The notes under the pieces are model-generated. The model worked only from the letters and a program-made list of their open reading frames with translations, did not search any database and was not told where the DNA came from. This document shows positions 39,355 through 49,795 of a stretch of 64,000 bases of DNA, one piece after another. Each line of letters starts with the position of its first letter. Positions within the stretch are counted from its first letter, which is position 1. The translations under genes and the position numbers were made by a program. Source of the DNA: Methylophilaceae bacterium (GTDB lineage: Bacteria; Pseudomonadota; Gammaproteobacteria; Burkholderiales; Methylophilaceae); contig JAFMCM010000005.1 in NCBI GenBank assembly GCA_017857755.1, positions 1 to 64,000 on the forward strand, given 5' to 3'.

Positions 39355-40074
39355 ATGAAACTGCAATATTTAGTACTAACGACATTAGGCATGATTAGCC
39401 AACTCGCCTGTGCGGATGAAGCTAGCCTTAAAAAAAGAATTGAAGCTGCCTATCCAAAATTTGCAGTAGAGAGCGTGGTTAAAACGCCATATACTGGGTT
39501 GTATGAAGTCTTTATGGGCGGCCAAATTATTTATACAGATGAAAAGCTCACATTTTTAATTGCTGAAGGGCATCTGGTCGATCCGAAAACAAAAAAAGAT
39601 ATTACAGGCGAGCGACTAGAAGAATTAACAAAAATCGATTTCAATCGCTTGCCTTTAGAAAAGGCTATTAAAGTCGTCAAAGGCAATGGCAGTCGAAAAG
39701 TTGCTGTTTTTTCAGACGTGGATTGCCCTTTTTGTAAACGCTTAGAGCAGAACGAGTTAAGTCAAATTACTGATGTAACGATTTATACATTCTTGTATCC
39801 TTTAGCGCAGTTGCATCCAAATGCGGTAGCAAAGTCAAAGTTAATTTGGTGTGCTGATAATCGTGTTGAGGCTTGGAACAACTGGATATTCAACAATCAA
39901 TTACCTAAATCAGCTGGTAATTGTAAGGTGCCTTTGGAGGAGATTGGCGACTTGGCGAGCAAGATTGGTGTTACCAGCACTCCAACGCTGATTTTCGCCG
40001 ATGGAAAGCGCATGATGGGTGCGCAACCATATAAAGCAATTGAGTCCGCTTTGAAAGAAGCGGCTAAACGCTAA
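39355..40074 (+). CDS. dsbC: Thiol:disulfide interchange protein DsbC
   Basis: Periplasmic disulfide isomerase, kept reduced by DsbD. The 239-residue product has a signal peptide (about 1-20, ending LACA), an N-terminal dimerisation domain, and a thioredoxin-fold domain with the active site CPFC (C124-C127) in FSDVDCPFCKRLEQ, a second Cys pair (C164 region and the Cys of AGNCK), and the cis-proline motif TSTPTLIFADGKR. DsbC-family proteins correct disulfides in proteins such as LptD. Two hairpin terminators follow. Confidence 0.95.
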   Translation: MKLQYLVLTTLGMISQLACADEASLKKRIEAAYPKFAVESVVKTPYTGLYEVFMGGQIIYTDEKLTFLIAEGHLVDPKTKKDITGERLEELTKIDFNRLPLEKAIKVVKGNGSRKVAVFSDVDCPFCKRLEQNELSQITDVTIYTFLYPLAQLHPNAVAKSKLIWCADNRVEAWNNWIFNNQLPKSAGNCKVPLEEIGDLASKIGVTSTPTLIFADGKRMMGAQPYKAIESALKEAAKR

Positions 40075-40093
40075 GTTTAACGGTAATCAGGGG

Positions 40094-40127
40094 AAAAAAA
40101 AGACCAGCGAGCGCTGGTCTTTTTTTA
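40094..40127. terminator. Rho-independent terminator after dsbC
   Basis: AGACCAGC (40101-40108) and GCTGGTCT (40113-40120) pair around GAGC, with seven A residues on the left and a T run on the right (40121-40126). It ends the plus-strand pepP-ubi-dsbC unit and could also act on the minus strand. Confidence 0.93.
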
Positions 40128-40159
40128 GATTATGGTAGTGAACTAAACAATTTTGATCA

Positions 40160-40188
40160 AAAGGCCTCTGCAGATTGCAGAGGCCTTT
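40160..40188 (-). terminator. 13-base perfect hairpin after icd
   Basis: AAAGGCCTCTGCA (40160-40172) and TGCAGAGGCCTTT (40176-40188) form a perfect stem with a three-base loop, 20 bases past the icd stop on the minus strand. The T tract on that strand is short (TTTT), but the stem is very stable. Together with the terminator at 40094-40127 it insulates icd from dsbC. Confidence 0.8.
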
Positions 40189-40208
40189 GTGAGCAAACGT
40201 GTGTATGA

Positions 40209-41447
40209 CTACATATTTTCGATAATCACATCGCCAAATGCAGCAGTACCTACTTTAGTTGCCCCTTCCATTTGCGATGAAAAGTCACCTGTAACGCGTT
40301 TAGACTGAATCGCTTTACCCACGCCATGAAAGATTAAATCAGCAGCTTCAGTCCACCCGATATGACGCAACATCATCTCTGCCGAGAGAATCAATGAGCT
40401 TGGATTTGCAATATCTTGACCTGCGATATTTGGTGCTGTGCCATGTGTCGCCTCAAACATGGCAGTGCTGTTACTTAAATTGGCGCCAGGTGCAATACCG
40501 ATACCACCAACCTGAGCAGCTAGTGCATCGCTCATATAATCACCGTTTAAGTTTAAAGCGGCAACTACATCATAATCACTTGGATGTAACAAAATTTCTT
40601 GCAAGAAAGCATCGGCAATACAGTCTTTAATGATGATGCCATTGGGTAACTGACACCACGGACCGCCATTAATTTCCACCGCGCCAAACTCTTCTTTTGC
40701 TAAGGCATAACCCCAATCTCGAAAGCCACCTTCAGTGAACTTCATGATATTGCCTTTGTGGGTAATCGTGACTGACCGACGGTTATTGTCAATGGCATAT
40801 TGAATTGCTTTGCGAATGAGGCGTTTACTTCCATCAATCGATACAGGTTTGATACCAATTGCTGATGCTTCTGGAAAGCGAATCTTTTTACGCATGCCCA
40901 TGTCGCTCAAAAATTGAATGACTTTTTTAACTTCATCCGTACCCGCAGCCCACTCAATACCTGCATATATATCTTCTGTATTTTCGCGGAAAATAACCAT
41001 ATCAGTTTTTTCTGGATGTTTAACAGGACTTGGCACACCATTGAAATATTGAATAGGGCGTAAGCAAACAAACAAATCAAGTTCTTGACGCAATGCAACG
41101 TTTAATGAGCGAATGCCTCCGCCTACAGGTGTTGTTAATGGGCCTTTGATCGAAATGACATATTCTTTTAAAGCGGCCATTGTTTCAGCCGAAAGCCAAG
41201 TGTCTTCATCATAAATTTTCGTTGATTTTTCACCAGCATAAACTTCCATCCAAGAAATTTGACGTTTTTTGCCATAGGCTTTATTGACGGCCGTATCAAC
41301 GACTTTAATCATCGGTGGGGTAATATCAACGCCAATGCCATCACCCTCAATAAATGCGATAATTGGGGTGTCAGGTACAATGAGATTATTATGCTCATCG
41401 ACGGTAATTTTTTCGCCCGTACTTGGGACCTTAATTTTTGAAGCCAT
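40209..41447 (-). CDS. icd: Isocitrate dehydrogenase (NADP)
   Basis: TCA-cycle enzyme giving 2-oxoglutarate and NADPH. The 412-residue product matches the E. coli type: [16 protein letters not shown], the substrate-binding [18 protein letters not shown] with the serine that is phosphorylated in enterobacteria, [14 protein letters not shown], the metal-binding [18 protein letters not shown] and the NADP-site ATHGTAP. ATG 41447 has AAGGA eight bases upstream and is preferred over a TTG two codons earlier. Only 17 bases separate it from the divergent rluE start, so its promoter must lie inside rluE. Confidence 0.97.
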   Translation of the reverse strand: MASKIKVPSTGEKITVDEHNNLIVPDTPIIAFIEGDGIGVDITPPMIKVVDTAVNKAYGKKRQISWMEVYAGEKSTKIYDEDTWLSAETMAALKEYVISIKGPLTTPVGGGIRSLNVALRQELDLFVCLRPIQYFNGVPSPVKHPEKTDMVIFRENTEDIYAGIEWAAGTDEVKKVIQFLSDMGMRKKIRFPEASAIGIKPVSIDGSKRLIRKAIQYAIDNNRRSVTITHKGNIMKFTEGGFRDWGYALAKEEFGAVEINGGPWCQLPNGIIIKDCIADAFLQEILLHPSDYDVVAALNLNGDYMSDALAAQVGGIGIAPGANLSNSTAMFEATHGTAPNIAGQDIANPSSLILSAEMMLRHIGWTEAADLIFHGVGKAIQSKRVTGDFSSQMEGATKVGTAAFGDVIIENM

Positions 41448-41464
41448 TGCCAATTTCCTTACTT

Positions 41465-42010
41465 ATGATAATTTTGTTTAATAAGCCATTTAATGTGGTC
41501 TGCCAGTTTAGTCCGCATGAAAAACATCCAACACTAAAAGACTTTATTGATATTCCGAATGTATACGCAGCTGGAAGGCTGGACACAGATTCCGAGGGTT
41601 TGCTTATTTTAACCGATGATGGCGCTTTGCAACATCGTTTAAGTCACCCAAAACATAAAGAAATCAAAACTTATTGGGTTCAGGTGGAAGGTGTCCCAAC
41701 GATGGAAAATTTGCAGCCATTATTAACTGGTGTTGACTTGGGTGATTTTATTACACAGCCAGCAAAAGTACGCATAATGGATGTACCAGCAAATTTATGG
41801 TCAAGAACACCACCAATTCGTGAGCGAAAGGCGATTCCTACTACATGGTTAGAAGTGAAAATTGCTGAAGGTAAAAATCGTCAAGTTAGACGTATGACTG
41901 CTAAAGTAGGCTTTCCTACTTTACGTTTGATTCGATATGCGATTGGCGATTACTCCATTGAACATATCCCCTTGGGACAATGCCGTGAAGTGGTTAATAC
42001 ATCGTTATAA
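41465..42010 (+). CDS. rluE: 23S rRNA pseudouridine synthase, RluE-like
   Basis: RsuA/RluE-type pseudouridine synthase; RluE modifies U2457 of 23S rRNA. The 181-residue product has ILFNKPFNVVCQF at the start, the catalytic-Asp motif YAAGRLDTDSEGLLILTDDG, and GKNRQVRRMTAKVGFPTLRLIR near the end. It lacks an N-terminal S4 domain, which fits RluE rather than RsuA or RluB. ATG 41465 is chosen; a longer frame would overlap icd. No ribosome binding site is obvious in the 17-base gap to icd. Confidence 0.9.
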   Translation: MIILFNKPFNVVCQFSPHEKHPTLKDFIDIPNVYAAGRLDTDSEGLLILTDDGALQHRLSHPKHKEIKTYWVQVEGVPTMENLQPLLTGVDLGDFITQPAKVRIMDVPANLWSRTPPIRERKAIPTTWLEVKIAEGKNRQVRRMTAKVGFPTLRLIRYAIGDYSIEHIPLGQCREVVNTSL

Positions 42011-42082
42011 GCCAATTTCTGCGAACAATCTCATGCATGAATTATGATAAAATGAGCTAAATTATTTAAAAGTGTACATGCT

Positions 42083-43168
42083 ATGTCTGGTAATACGATA
42101 GGTACTTTATTCACACTCACTTCATTTGGTGAGTCGCACGGCGCAGCCATTGGCGGTGTGGTTGACGGTTGCCCGCCAGGCTTGGAAATTTGCGCGGAAG
42201 ATTTACAGATTGATTTAGACCGTCGAAAGCCAGGAACTTCGCGCCATGTTACCCAGCGGAAAGAAGATGACTTAGTTGAAATATTATCTGGTGTCTTTGA
42301 GGGTAAAACGACAGGTGCACCGATCGGTTTGTTAATTCGCAATACCGACCAACGCAGTCAAGACTACAGTAAGATTAAAGATACCTTTCGGCCAGGCCAT
42401 GCGGATTATACTTATAGCCAAAAATATGGTATTCGAGATTACCGTGGTGGTGGCCGCTCTAGTGCACGTGAAACAGCAGTACGCGTGGCGGCTGGTGCGA
42501 TTGCTAAAAAATGGCTCAAAACAAGATTCGGTGTTGAGGTGCGCGCTTATATGAGTCAACTTGGGGAGATTCGGATTCCATTTCACAGTTGGGCACACGT
42601 GAATGAAAATCCATTCTTTTCACCCAATGTGGAAGTCTTGCCTCAATTGGAAGAATATTTGGATAAAATCAGAAGTGAGCGTGACTCTGTTGGTGCCCGC
42701 ATTAGCATTGTTGCAGAAGGTGTGCCAGTAGGTTGGGGTGCTCCAGTATTTGATCGCTTAGACGCTGATATTGCGCATGCGATGATGAGTATTAATGCCG
42801 TAAAAGGTGTTGAAATTGGGGCTGGTTTTGACAGTATAGGGCAGCGTGGAACCGTGCATTCAGATGAAATGACATCCACGGGCTTTGTGACGAATCACGC
42901 GGGTGGTATTTTGGGCGGCATTTCAACTGGTCAAGCGATTCATGTTGATATTGCGCTTAAGCCTACCTCTAGCATTCCACAAGCAAGACGCTCTATTGAT
43001 AAGGCTGGAAACGATGTCGATATGCAAACAACAGGTAGACATGATCCATGTGTTGGTGTGCGCGCTACGCCAATAGCGGAAGCGATGTTGGCATTGGTGT
43101 TGATGGATCATGCTTTGCGTCATCGTGGGCAGAATGCTGATGTAGTTGCTACAATGCCAACTATTTAG
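42083..43168 (+). CDS. aroC: Chorismate synthase
   Basis: Final step of the shikimate pathway, needing reduced FMN. The 361-residue product has all family signatures: [19 protein letters not shown] at the start, [37 protein letters not shown] and the C-terminal [22 protein letters not shown]. It is followed 18 bases later by an MFS transporter gene on the same strand. Confidence 0.98.
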   Translation: MSGNTIGTLFTLTSFGESHGAAIGGVVDGCPPGLEICAEDLQIDLDRRKPGTSRHVTQRKEDDLVEILSGVFEGKTTGAPIGLLIRNTDQRSQDYSKIKDTFRPGHADYTYSQKYGIRDYRGGGRSSARETAVRVAAGAIAKKWLKTRFGVEVRAYMSQLGEIRIPFHSWAHVNENPFFSPNVEVLPQLEEYLDKIRSERDSVGARISIVAEGVPVGWGAPVFDRLDADIAHAMMSINAVKGVEIGAGFDSIGQRGTVHSDEMTSTGFVTNHAGGILGGISTGQAIHVDIALKPTSSIPQARRSIDKAGNDVDMQTTGRHDPCVGVRATPIAEAMLALVLMDHALRHRGQNADVVATMPTI

Positions 43169-43186
43169 TCGGCATCTAATTTTCCA

Positions 43187-44350
43187 TTGAGTCATTCTTT
43201 ACATAAAAACTTTTCGCGTTTTTATTTTATTTATTATTTTTTTGTTGGCGTATTTGTCCCTTATTGGGGGCTTTATTTACAATCCGAGCAATTTACGCCT
43301 GTAGAAATTGGCATTTTAATGTCTGTATTTCAGATTAGTCGGATTTTCGCACCAAATTTCTGGGGCTGGCTGGCGGACCATACAGCTAAACGCACGGTTT
43401 GGATTCGACTCAATACTATATTAGGTGTTTTAGGCTTTATTGCGGTATTTTGGGCCAAAGGTTTTTGGCCAATGTTATTGGTGATGAGCGCTTTAAGTTT
43501 ATTTACAAGCTCCACCATGCCGCTGTCGGAATCACTTACATTAGCGCATTTAGCGAACACAAAAGGGCATTATAGTCGTATTCGGATGTGGGGCTCAGTT
43601 GGCTTTATTGTGGCGTCTATTACTCTGGGCTATTTAATTGATTGGGCGGGTATATCTAGCCTACTTTGGGCGATATTGATTGTGCAAATCACCTTATTTT
43701 TGCTCACGTTCTCGCTGACTGAGGTCAAAGTAGCGCCTCATCACACCGACCACTCTTCAGTTTGGAAAATCTTATCAAATCCCGCCGTTGTTGCACTGTT
43801 ATTGGGTTGCGCCTTAATGTTGACTGCGCATGGTGTACTTTATAATTTTTATTCAATTTACTTAGCCGAGCATGGATACAGTAAGGGGATGATTGGTTGG
43901 CTTTGGTCTGTTGGTGTGATCTGTGAGATTGGCGTGTTTATGCTGATGCCAGCCATGATGCGTCGTTTTAGCCTGAAGAAAATCATATTAATCAGTTTGG
44001 CGTTGGCCGTATTACGCTTTTCAATCATAGGGCTTGCGGTTGACTATCTGATATTAATTTTGATTGCACAAAGTTTGCATGCGGCCACCTTTGGTAGTTT
44101 TCATGCAGCAACGGTTGAGTTGATTGCCCGGTTCTTTAATGGCCGGCATCAAGCAAAAGGACATGCGATTTACAATAGTGTTACTTATGGTTTAGGTGGG
44201 GCAATTGGTGGAATAGCAGGGGGCTATGCTTTACAAGGATTAGGTGGAAAGCTAACTTTCTTATTAGCAGCCGTCTTCCCATTAATCGGTTTTGTTGTTA
44301 TCGCGTTAGGCTTAACAATCACAGAAAGTAAAAGTGATAGACATGATTAA
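43187..44350 (+). CDS. MFS transporter, MFS_1-like/HcaT type
   Basis: A 387-residue inner-membrane protein with about 12 transmembrane segments. The first part (FVPYWGLYLQSEQFTPVEIGILMSVFQISRIFAPNFWGWLADHTAKR) matches the family of the E. coli 3-phenylpropionate carrier HcaT and related sugar-proton symporters. The substrate cannot be told from sequence. TTG 43187 is the only start that includes the first helix. It lies 18 bases after aroC, an association found in other betaproteobacteria, but no role in aromatic metabolism can be claimed. Confidence 0.88.
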   Translation: MSHSLHKNFSRFYFIYYFFVGVFVPYWGLYLQSEQFTPVEIGILMSVFQISRIFAPNFWGWLADHTAKRTVWIRLNTILGVLGFIAVFWAKGFWPMLLVMSALSLFTSSTMPLSESLTLAHLANTKGHYSRIRMWGSVGFIVASITLGYLIDWAGISSLLWAILIVQITLFLLTFSLTEVKVAPHHTDHSSVWKILSNPAVVALLLGCALMLTAHGVLYNFYSIYLAEHGYSKGMIGWLWSVGVICEIGVFMLMPAMMRRFSLKKIILISLALAVLRFSIIGLAVDYLILILIAQSLHAATFGSFHAATVELIARFFNGRHQAKGHAIYNSVTYGLGGAIGGIAGGYALQGLGGKLTFLLAAVFPLIGFVVIALGLTITESKSDRHD

Positions 44351-44580
44351 TGATGCTGGATTTGTCAGGCTGCTAAAAGCAATAGTAAAAATGGCGGCTA
44401 AATATGCTGATCGACTTGTTAAACAGCTCATTGCCGTTATGCTTCTCATGCTAAGGATAAGGCTGGCTGCGTCAGGATAAAAACCATACGATCTTGCCTG
44501 AGTACAAACCATCTTTTGTTAGTGAGTGTCATCATTTTGATAAGTCTATTTTTTCTGATTAAAACAGACTTACCGCTATC

Positions 44581-44799
44581 CTAGCTTAATTGATTAATGG
44601 CTAAATTCACAAGGGATATGACTGAAAATACAAAAATAATCGCACCAATAATACCTGCAATAATGGCTTGTTTTGGCGTGATTTTAGCTATATCGTCTTC
44701 ATATCCTTTTTGCGCTCTAATGCCAATCATGGTCCAAAGTACCATTTTAGTTACTTGAAAAATGGAAGCTTTCTCTTTGCTAACGATGTTTTCTGACAT
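44581..44799 (-). CDS. DUF2970 family small membrane protein
   Basis: A 72-residue protein with a conserved amphipathic start (KMVLWTMIGIRAQKGYEDDIAKITP) and one C-terminal transmembrane helix (about 45-68), matching DUF2970. The function is unknown. Members are common in betaproteobacteria and gammaproteobacteria, sometimes beside cytochrome oxidase genes; here it is downstream of folE2 by 58 bases. The 230 bases between it and the MFS gene hold only an imperfect hairpin (arms 44541-44547 and 44566-44572). Confidence 0.85.
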   Translation of the reverse strand: MSENIVSKEKASIFQVTKMVLWTMIGIRAQKGYEDDIAKITPKQAIIAGIIGAIIFVFSVISLVNLAINQLS

Positions 44800-44857
44800 T
44801 ATATTTTCCTATTAAAATCGGTGAAACTTGTTGTTGAATCAGTGAATAGCAAGACGA

Positions 44858-45676
44858 TTATTGCATTCTTTTGTCATGCTCAATTAACGCATAGGCTGAA
44901 TGATTATGAATCGATTCAAAGTTCTCACTCTCAACCACATAAGCATCAATACGCTTTTCTGCATTCAAAGCTGAAGCCACATCACGTACCATATCTTCTA
45001 CAAATTTAGGGTTGTCATAGGCTTTTTCAGTCACGTATTTTTCATCTGGGCGCTTCAATAGACCATAGAGCTCACAAGAAGCTTGTTTTTCAACTAAGGT
45101 AATAATATCTTCTACCCATATAAAATCATTAATCTTAGCCGTAACGGTGACATGGGAGCGCTGATTATGCGCACCATAGTCCGAAATCTTCTTGCTACAA
45201 GGGCATAAGCTGGTTACGGGCACTAATACTTTAACGGTGATGCTAAATGTATTGTCTTTAATTTCACCGATAAAAGTCACGTCATAGTCTAATAAACTGT
45301 TCACACCTGAAATCGGTGCGGCTTTGTTTACAAAGTAAGGAAAGCGCATTTCTACATATCCAGAGTTTGCTTCTAAACGCTGTACCATTTCACGCAGGAT
45401 TGTTTCAAATGATTCAATAGAAATCGCGTGTTCATTGGTGTTGAGGATTTCAACAAAACGCGACATATGTGTGCCTTTGAAGTTATGGGGCAAATGCACA
45501 TACATATCAAACATAGCAACGGTATTTTGCTCACCACCATTTTTATCTTTAACGACAACAGGATGGCGGATGGATTTAATGCCAACTTTATTAATGTCTA
45601 AATGGCGGACATCAGGCGTGTTTTGCACATCTTCGATGCCTTCTAGTGGATTGTTAGGCAGATTTGGTTGATTCAT
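44858..45676 (-). CDS. folE2: GTP cyclohydrolase I, FolE2 type
   Basis: Metal-promiscuous (zinc-independent) GTP cyclohydrolase that starts folate synthesis. The 272-residue product has the family features [37 protein letters not shown] and [26 protein letters not shown], with the metal-binding Cys in that last motif. It follows dxs on the minus strand by 141 bases. FolE2 is common in bacteria that face zinc limitation or lack folE. Confidence 0.97.
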   Translation of the reverse strand: MNQPNLPNNPLEGIEDVQNTPDVRHLDINKVGIKSIRHPVVVKDKNGGEQNTVAMFDMYVHLPHNFKGTHMSRFVEILNTNEHAISIESFETILREMVQRLEANSGYVEMRFPYFVNKAAPISGVNSLLDYDVTFIGEIKDNTFSITVKVLVPVTSLCPCSKKISDYGAHNQRSHVTVTAKINDFIWVEDIITLVEKQASCELYGLLKRPDEKYVTEKAYDNPKFVEDMVRDVASALNAEKRIDAYVVESENFESIHNHSAYALIEHDKRMQ

Positions 45677-45817
45677 AACAGAGATAATTTTCCAAGATTA
45701 AGCATATTCAAATGCAATGTTTAAAATTTATTGTTCCGTACTTTTAGTTTGTTCGTCTATTCATGACAGTGTAATGGATTATCATTGCGATGAATACACC
45801 ACTTGCAGTGTGGTTAA

Positions 45818-47701
45818 TTACGACTTGTTGGGGTGAATGGCAGCTAACTTAGCATGAATTGCATTCGCAATCCCCTCACTGTCGAGTCCGCATTGTGCCA
45901 GCATCGTTTCATGCACGCCATGCTCGATAAAAGTATCTGGTAAACCCAAGCACATTGTTGGCGTTGATAAATGTAATGCTTGCATAGTCTCCATGACTGC
46001 AGAACCAGCACCACCCATTAGGCTATTTTCTTCGACGGTGACAATTAAGTCATGCGTGCTCGCCATTTCGGCAATTAGTGCTGTATCTAATGGTTTAATA
46101 AATCGCATGTTGACTAGGGTGGCATCAATCATGTTTGCTGCTGTTAGGCTTGGCCCCACCATGCTACCAAAGGCAAGAATAGCCACTTTTTTTCTTGCTG
46201 TAATGGATGACACTCTTAGCTCTTTACCTTTGCCAATTGGCAGTATGTCTAATGATGGGTCAATCTGCGCGCCTGGGCCAGCACCGCGAGGATAGCGAAT
46301 CGCTGCCGTCCCTTTATGACGATAGCCTGTTGATAGCATAGCTCTACACTCACTCTCATCACTTGGCGCCATAATAATGAGGTTAGGAATACAGCGCAGG
46401 AACGACAAATCAAAACTACCTGCATGGGTAGGGCCGTCCGCACCCACAAGACCTGCTCGATCAATGGCGAGCAACACATCTAAATCTTGTAAGGCGATAT
46501 CATGAATCAATTGGTCATACGCCCGTTGTAAAAAGGTACTGTAAATTGCAATCACTGGCTTTAGGCCATCACATGCCATCCCAGCCGCGAAGGTTAGTGC
46601 GTGTTGTTCAGCAATGCCGACGTCAAAGTATCGATCTGGATATTGCGCGGCAAAGGCATTTAAACCGCTACCATCGCACATTGCAGGTGTGATGGCGACC
46701 AGTTGCTGATCAATTGCCGCCATATCAACCAACCAATCACTGAAAACTTGAGTATAGGTTTTTTTGTTACTGTGGTTCGTTGATATGCCGTTGCTAAGGT
46801 CAAACTTACTCACACCGTGATATTTATTTGGGTCCACTTCTGCAGGTTCAAAACCTTTGCCTTTTTGCGTCACAATATGCAAAAATTGCATCCCTTCGAG
46901 GGCGCGAATGTTGGTCAGGGTATCAATCAGTACATCCATATCATGACCATCAATTGGACCAATATAGTTAAAGCCAAACTCTTCAAACAAAGTTCCGCCA
47001 GGGGAAACCATGCCTTTTGCATGCTCTTCAGCACGGCGAGCAAACTCCTTAATCGGTGGCATAATATCCAGGACCTGTTTACCCGTTTTACGCACACTGT
47101 CATAAAACCGACCAGATAATAGTTTAGCTAGATAGTTATTGAGCGCTCCGACATTTTTAGAGATGCTCATATCATTGTCATTTAAGATGACCAAAAGATT
47201 CGCGTTAGTTTCACCCGCATTGTTCAATGCTTCAAAAGCCATGCCTGCTGTCATCGCGCCATCACCAATAATCGCGACACTATGTCTGTCCAATCCAGCT
47301 TGTTTCGCGGCTACCGCCATGCCTAGGGCAGCCGATATTGATGTACTGGAATGACCAGTTCCAAAAGTGTCATATTCGCTCTCTGATTTTCGTGGAAAAC
47401 CAGCAATGCCATTTGGCTTGCGTAAGTTAGCCATCTGCTCGCGCCGACCCGTTAGGATTTTGTGCGGATAGGTTTGATGTCCAACATCCCAGACCAATCG
47501 ATCATTTGGCGTATCAAATACATAATGTAGTGCAATTGTGAGTTCTACCACGCCTAAATTAGAAGCTAAATGTCCACCTGTTTTTGAAACACTATCGATT
47601 AAGAAAAGGCGTAACTCGTCAGCTAATGCCTTGAGTTCATTACGGTCTAAATAGCGTAAATCAGTCGGAGAATGAATGGATGAGAGTAATGAGGATGTCA
47701 T
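45818..47701 (-). CDS. dxs: 1-deoxy-D-xylulose-5-phosphate synthase
   Basis: First enzyme of the non-mevalonate isoprenoid pathway, using thiamine diphosphate. The 627-residue product has [18 protein letters not shown], the cofactor-binding [18 protein letters not shown] with NDNDMSIS, the transketolase-like middle ([13 protein letters not shown]) and [15 protein letters not shown]. It lies 17 bases after ispA in the conserved xseB-ispA-dxs unit. Confidence 0.98.
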   Translation of the reverse strand: MTSSLLSSIHSPTDLRYLDRNELKALADELRLFLIDSVSKTGGHLASNLGVVELTIALHYVFDTPNDRLVWDVGHQTYPHKILTGRREQMANLRKPNGIAGFPRKSESEYDTFGTGHSSTSISAALGMAVAAKQAGLDRHSVAIIGDGAMTAGMAFEALNNAGETNANLLVILNDNDMSISKNVGALNNYLAKLLSGRFYDSVRKTGKQVLDIMPPIKEFARRAEEHAKGMVSPGGTLFEEFGFNYIGPIDGHDMDVLIDTLTNIRALEGMQFLHIVTQKGKGFEPAEVDPNKYHGVSKFDLSNGISTNHSNKKTYTQVFSDWLVDMAAIDQQLVAITPAMCDGSGLNAFAAQYPDRYFDVGIAEQHALTFAAGMACDGLKPVIAIYSTFLQRAYDQLIHDIALQDLDVLLAIDRAGLVGADGPTHAGSFDLSFLRCIPNLIIMAPSDESECRAMLSTGYRHKGTAAIRYPRGAGPGAQIDPSLDILPIGKGKELRVSSITARKKVAILAFGSMVGPSLTAANMIDATLVNMRFIKPLDTALIAEMASTHDLIVTVEENSLMGGAGSAVMETMQALHLSTPTMCLGLPDTFIEHGVHETMLAQCGLDSEGIANAIHAKLAAIHPNKS

Positions 47702-47718
47702 GCTGATTAACTCAGTCG

Positions 47719-48666
47719 TTAGAAACGACGCTGGGTGATAAAATGCGCTAAATGTCTTAATGGATCAGCTTCTTGCCCAAAAGGAGCTAACGCAGTTAGC
47801 GCGTTGGCATGTAACTCATAAGCCAAAGCTTTGGCTTTGTTTAAACCCAACAAAGTCACATAGGTCGATTTCTTGGCTTGCGCGTCTTTGCCAGCCGTTT
47901 TGCCTAAAGTGGCAGTATCAGCCTCACTGTCTAAAATATCGTCAATCACTTGAAATGCTAAGCCGATGGCCTTAGAAAAATGATCAGCCGCACGTCTTTT
48001 TTCTAGTTGTTCTTGATCGCTACTGTAAGCACCCATTAAAGTTGCTGCATGAATCAAAGCGCCTGTTTTGTGCAAATGCATTACTTCTAGTTCAGCTTGT
48101 GACACTGATAAGCCCGTATTTTCTAAATCAATTGCTTGACCGCCTGCCATGCCTCTCGAGCCTGTTGCGACGGCTAATAAATGTAGCATATTAATTTTTT
48201 GCGCTTCTTGCAAATGGGTATCTTTGGCGATTAATTGAAAAGCCAAGCTTTGCAAGGCGTCGCCAACTAATAAAGCGGTTGCATCATCATATTGTTTATG
48301 GGTGGAAGGTTTGCCGCGGCGCAAGTCATCATTGTCCATACAAGGCAGATCATCATGCACTAGGGAGAAGGCATGAATCAGTTCAACAGCTACGGCTGCA
48401 CAATCTGTTTTGGTAATATCTGCTTGGCAAAACAGACCAGTAGCATAAGCTAATAGTGCGCGCACACGCTTGCCGCCACCTAAGGTTGCATAACGCATAG
48501 CGGCATGCAATCGTTGTGGAACAATGTCAGCGCTTGGCATGTGTTGGTCGAGCACTTGCTCAATACGCAATTGCATATCGCCAACCCAAGCATTAAAAGC
48601 TTGGGTGTTGACGGGTGTTAATAATGCTTCTGTAGAGGCTGCGGAAGCTGAAAATAGGTTAGACAT
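47719..48666 (-). CDS. ispA: Farnesyl diphosphate synthase
   Basis: Polyprenyl synthase joining DMAPP and two IPP into the C15 precursor of ubiquinone, undecaprenol and others. The 315-residue product has both Asp-rich motifs: [18 protein letters not shown] and [18 protein letters not shown] and GGQAIDLE are further family marks. It lies 9 bases after xseB and 17 before dxs. Confidence 0.97.
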   Translation of the reverse strand: MSNLFSASAASTEALLTPVNTQAFNAWVGDMQLRIEQVLDQHMPSADIVPQRLHAAMRYATLGGGKRVRALLAYATGLFCQADITKTDCAAVAVELIHAFSLVHDDLPCMDNDDLRRGKPSTHKQYDDATALLVGDALQSLAFQLIAKDTHLQEAQKINMLHLLAVATGSRGMAGGQAIDLENTGLSVSQAELEVMHLHKTGALIHAATLMGAYSSDQEQLEKRRAADHFSKAIGLAFQVIDDILDSEADTATLGKTAGKDAQAKKSTYVTLLGLNKAKALAYELHANALTALAPFGQEADPLRHLAHFITQRRF

Positions 48667-48675
48667 TAAAGCGTT

Positions 48676-48912
48676 TTATTCTTTGTCTGGGTTGAATGAA
48701 ATCAGTTTGTTCTCTTCAGAAACAATGCGGATTTGTTGTTCAGCCTCTGTGAGCGATTTTTGGCAAAGCATTAATAATTCAGAGCCTCGTTGATAGGCGG
48801 ACAACGATTGGGCTAGCGTTAAATGCTCAGATTCCATTTGACGGACGATACTTTCCAATTCTGCAATCGCTTCTTCATAATTAGGAAAGCTTTGGTGTTT
48901 GTTCTTTTGCAT
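48676..48912 (-). CDS. xseB: Exodeoxyribonuclease VII small subunit
   Basis: A 78-residue subunit that assembles in several copies on XseA. The pattern NYEEAIAELESIVRQMESEHLTLAQSLSAYQRGSELL is diagnostic for the family. It heads the xseB-ispA-dxs unit; xseA is not in the window. Confidence 0.95.
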   Translation of the reverse strand: MQKNKHQSFPNYEEAIAELESIVRQMESEHLTLAQSLSAYQRGSELLMLCQKSLTEAEQQIRIVSEENKLISFNPDKE

Positions 48913-48995
48913 GTTAGTGCGCCTATTCGACGTCGTTCATAGACGTAATCACTTGAGTGGCTATTTTAACAAAAAATCATCAAGACTTGCGGCTT

Positions 48996-49658
48996 TTACC
49001 TGCATGAATTCAGCCGACTAGTTAAAAAAGTGCGAATGTCATCGATTTCCGCCATTGATACGCTATGTGCTATTGCGTACTCATGCCATTTCACTTGATA
49101 ACCTTCGGCTTGTAGGACAGATAAAGAAGCCTGGCTCGTGGTGAGACTAATCACCTCATCTTGCGTACCATGCGCCATAAAGATGGATATTGATTGATTA
49201 GCGGTTGACTTTTCTAAAGCTAGCGACGCTTTTAAAGGCAAGTAAGTTGATAAGGCAATGACGCCAGCTAATGGTTTGTGGTAGCGCAAGGCGGTATGTA
49301 AGGCCATCGCGCCCCCTTGCGAAAATCCTGCAATGACGATTTGATGGCTGGGAATGCCTTGATCAATTTCTGCTTGAATAAGCTGCTCAAGTGTTAACTG
49401 AGTTGCCGCAATACCAGTGGCATCTTCGGGGCTACCCATGGCTAAGCCGAATAAATCATACCAAGCACGCATTTCATAGCCATTATTCATGGTGACGGGG
49501 CGGTGAGGGGCATGCGGTAAAATAAAGCGTAGCATAGGTAGATTAAGCAACTCAACGACGGGTGAAAAATCATGCCCATCCGCGCCTAAGCCATGTAGCC
49601 AAATTACACTGCCTATAATATCGTCGGTATTGTTTATTACAATTGCTGATTCACTCAT
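48996..49658 (-). CDS. Alpha/beta hydrolase, phospholipase/carboxylesterase family
   Basis: A 220-residue soluble esterase of the family that includes Pseudomonas carboxylesterase II and acyl-protein thioesterases. It has the oxyanion region VIWLHGLGADGHDF, PHAPHRPVTMNNGYEMRAWYD, the nucleophile elbow GFSQGG, the acid in HGTQDEV and the His in HEYAIAHSVS. ATG 49658 gives the usual short start (MSESAIVI); a GTG at 49697 adds 13 unconserved residues. It precedes xseB by 83 bases. Confidence 0.92.
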   Translation of the reverse strand: MSESAIVINNTDDIIGSVIWLHGLGADGHDFSPVVELLNLPMLRFILPHAPHRPVTMNNGYEMRAWYDLFGLAMGSPEDATGIAATQLTLEQLIQAEIDQGIPSHQIVIAGFSQGGAMALHTALRYHKPLAGVIALSTYLPLKASLALEKSTANQSISIFMAHGTQDEVISLTTSQASLSVLQAEGYQVKWHEYAIAHSVSMAEIDDIRTFLTSRLNSCR

Positions 49659-49795
49659 CTGCTGGCTTTCATCCTGCTTAAAAATCTGGTTAATCACAAA
49701 TACGCTTAAACCCGTTGAAGGGTGATAGAATATTATCCAATAAAACCATTTATTATATGGTTAGTGCGTTAAATTAATTTAAAGATGATAAACCT

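Noticed and set aside
44351-44580. Possible terminator or gene remnant in the gap after the MFS gene
   Set aside because: Only a 7-base inverted repeat with an 18-base loop and no T tract is present; no translated frame resembles a known family.
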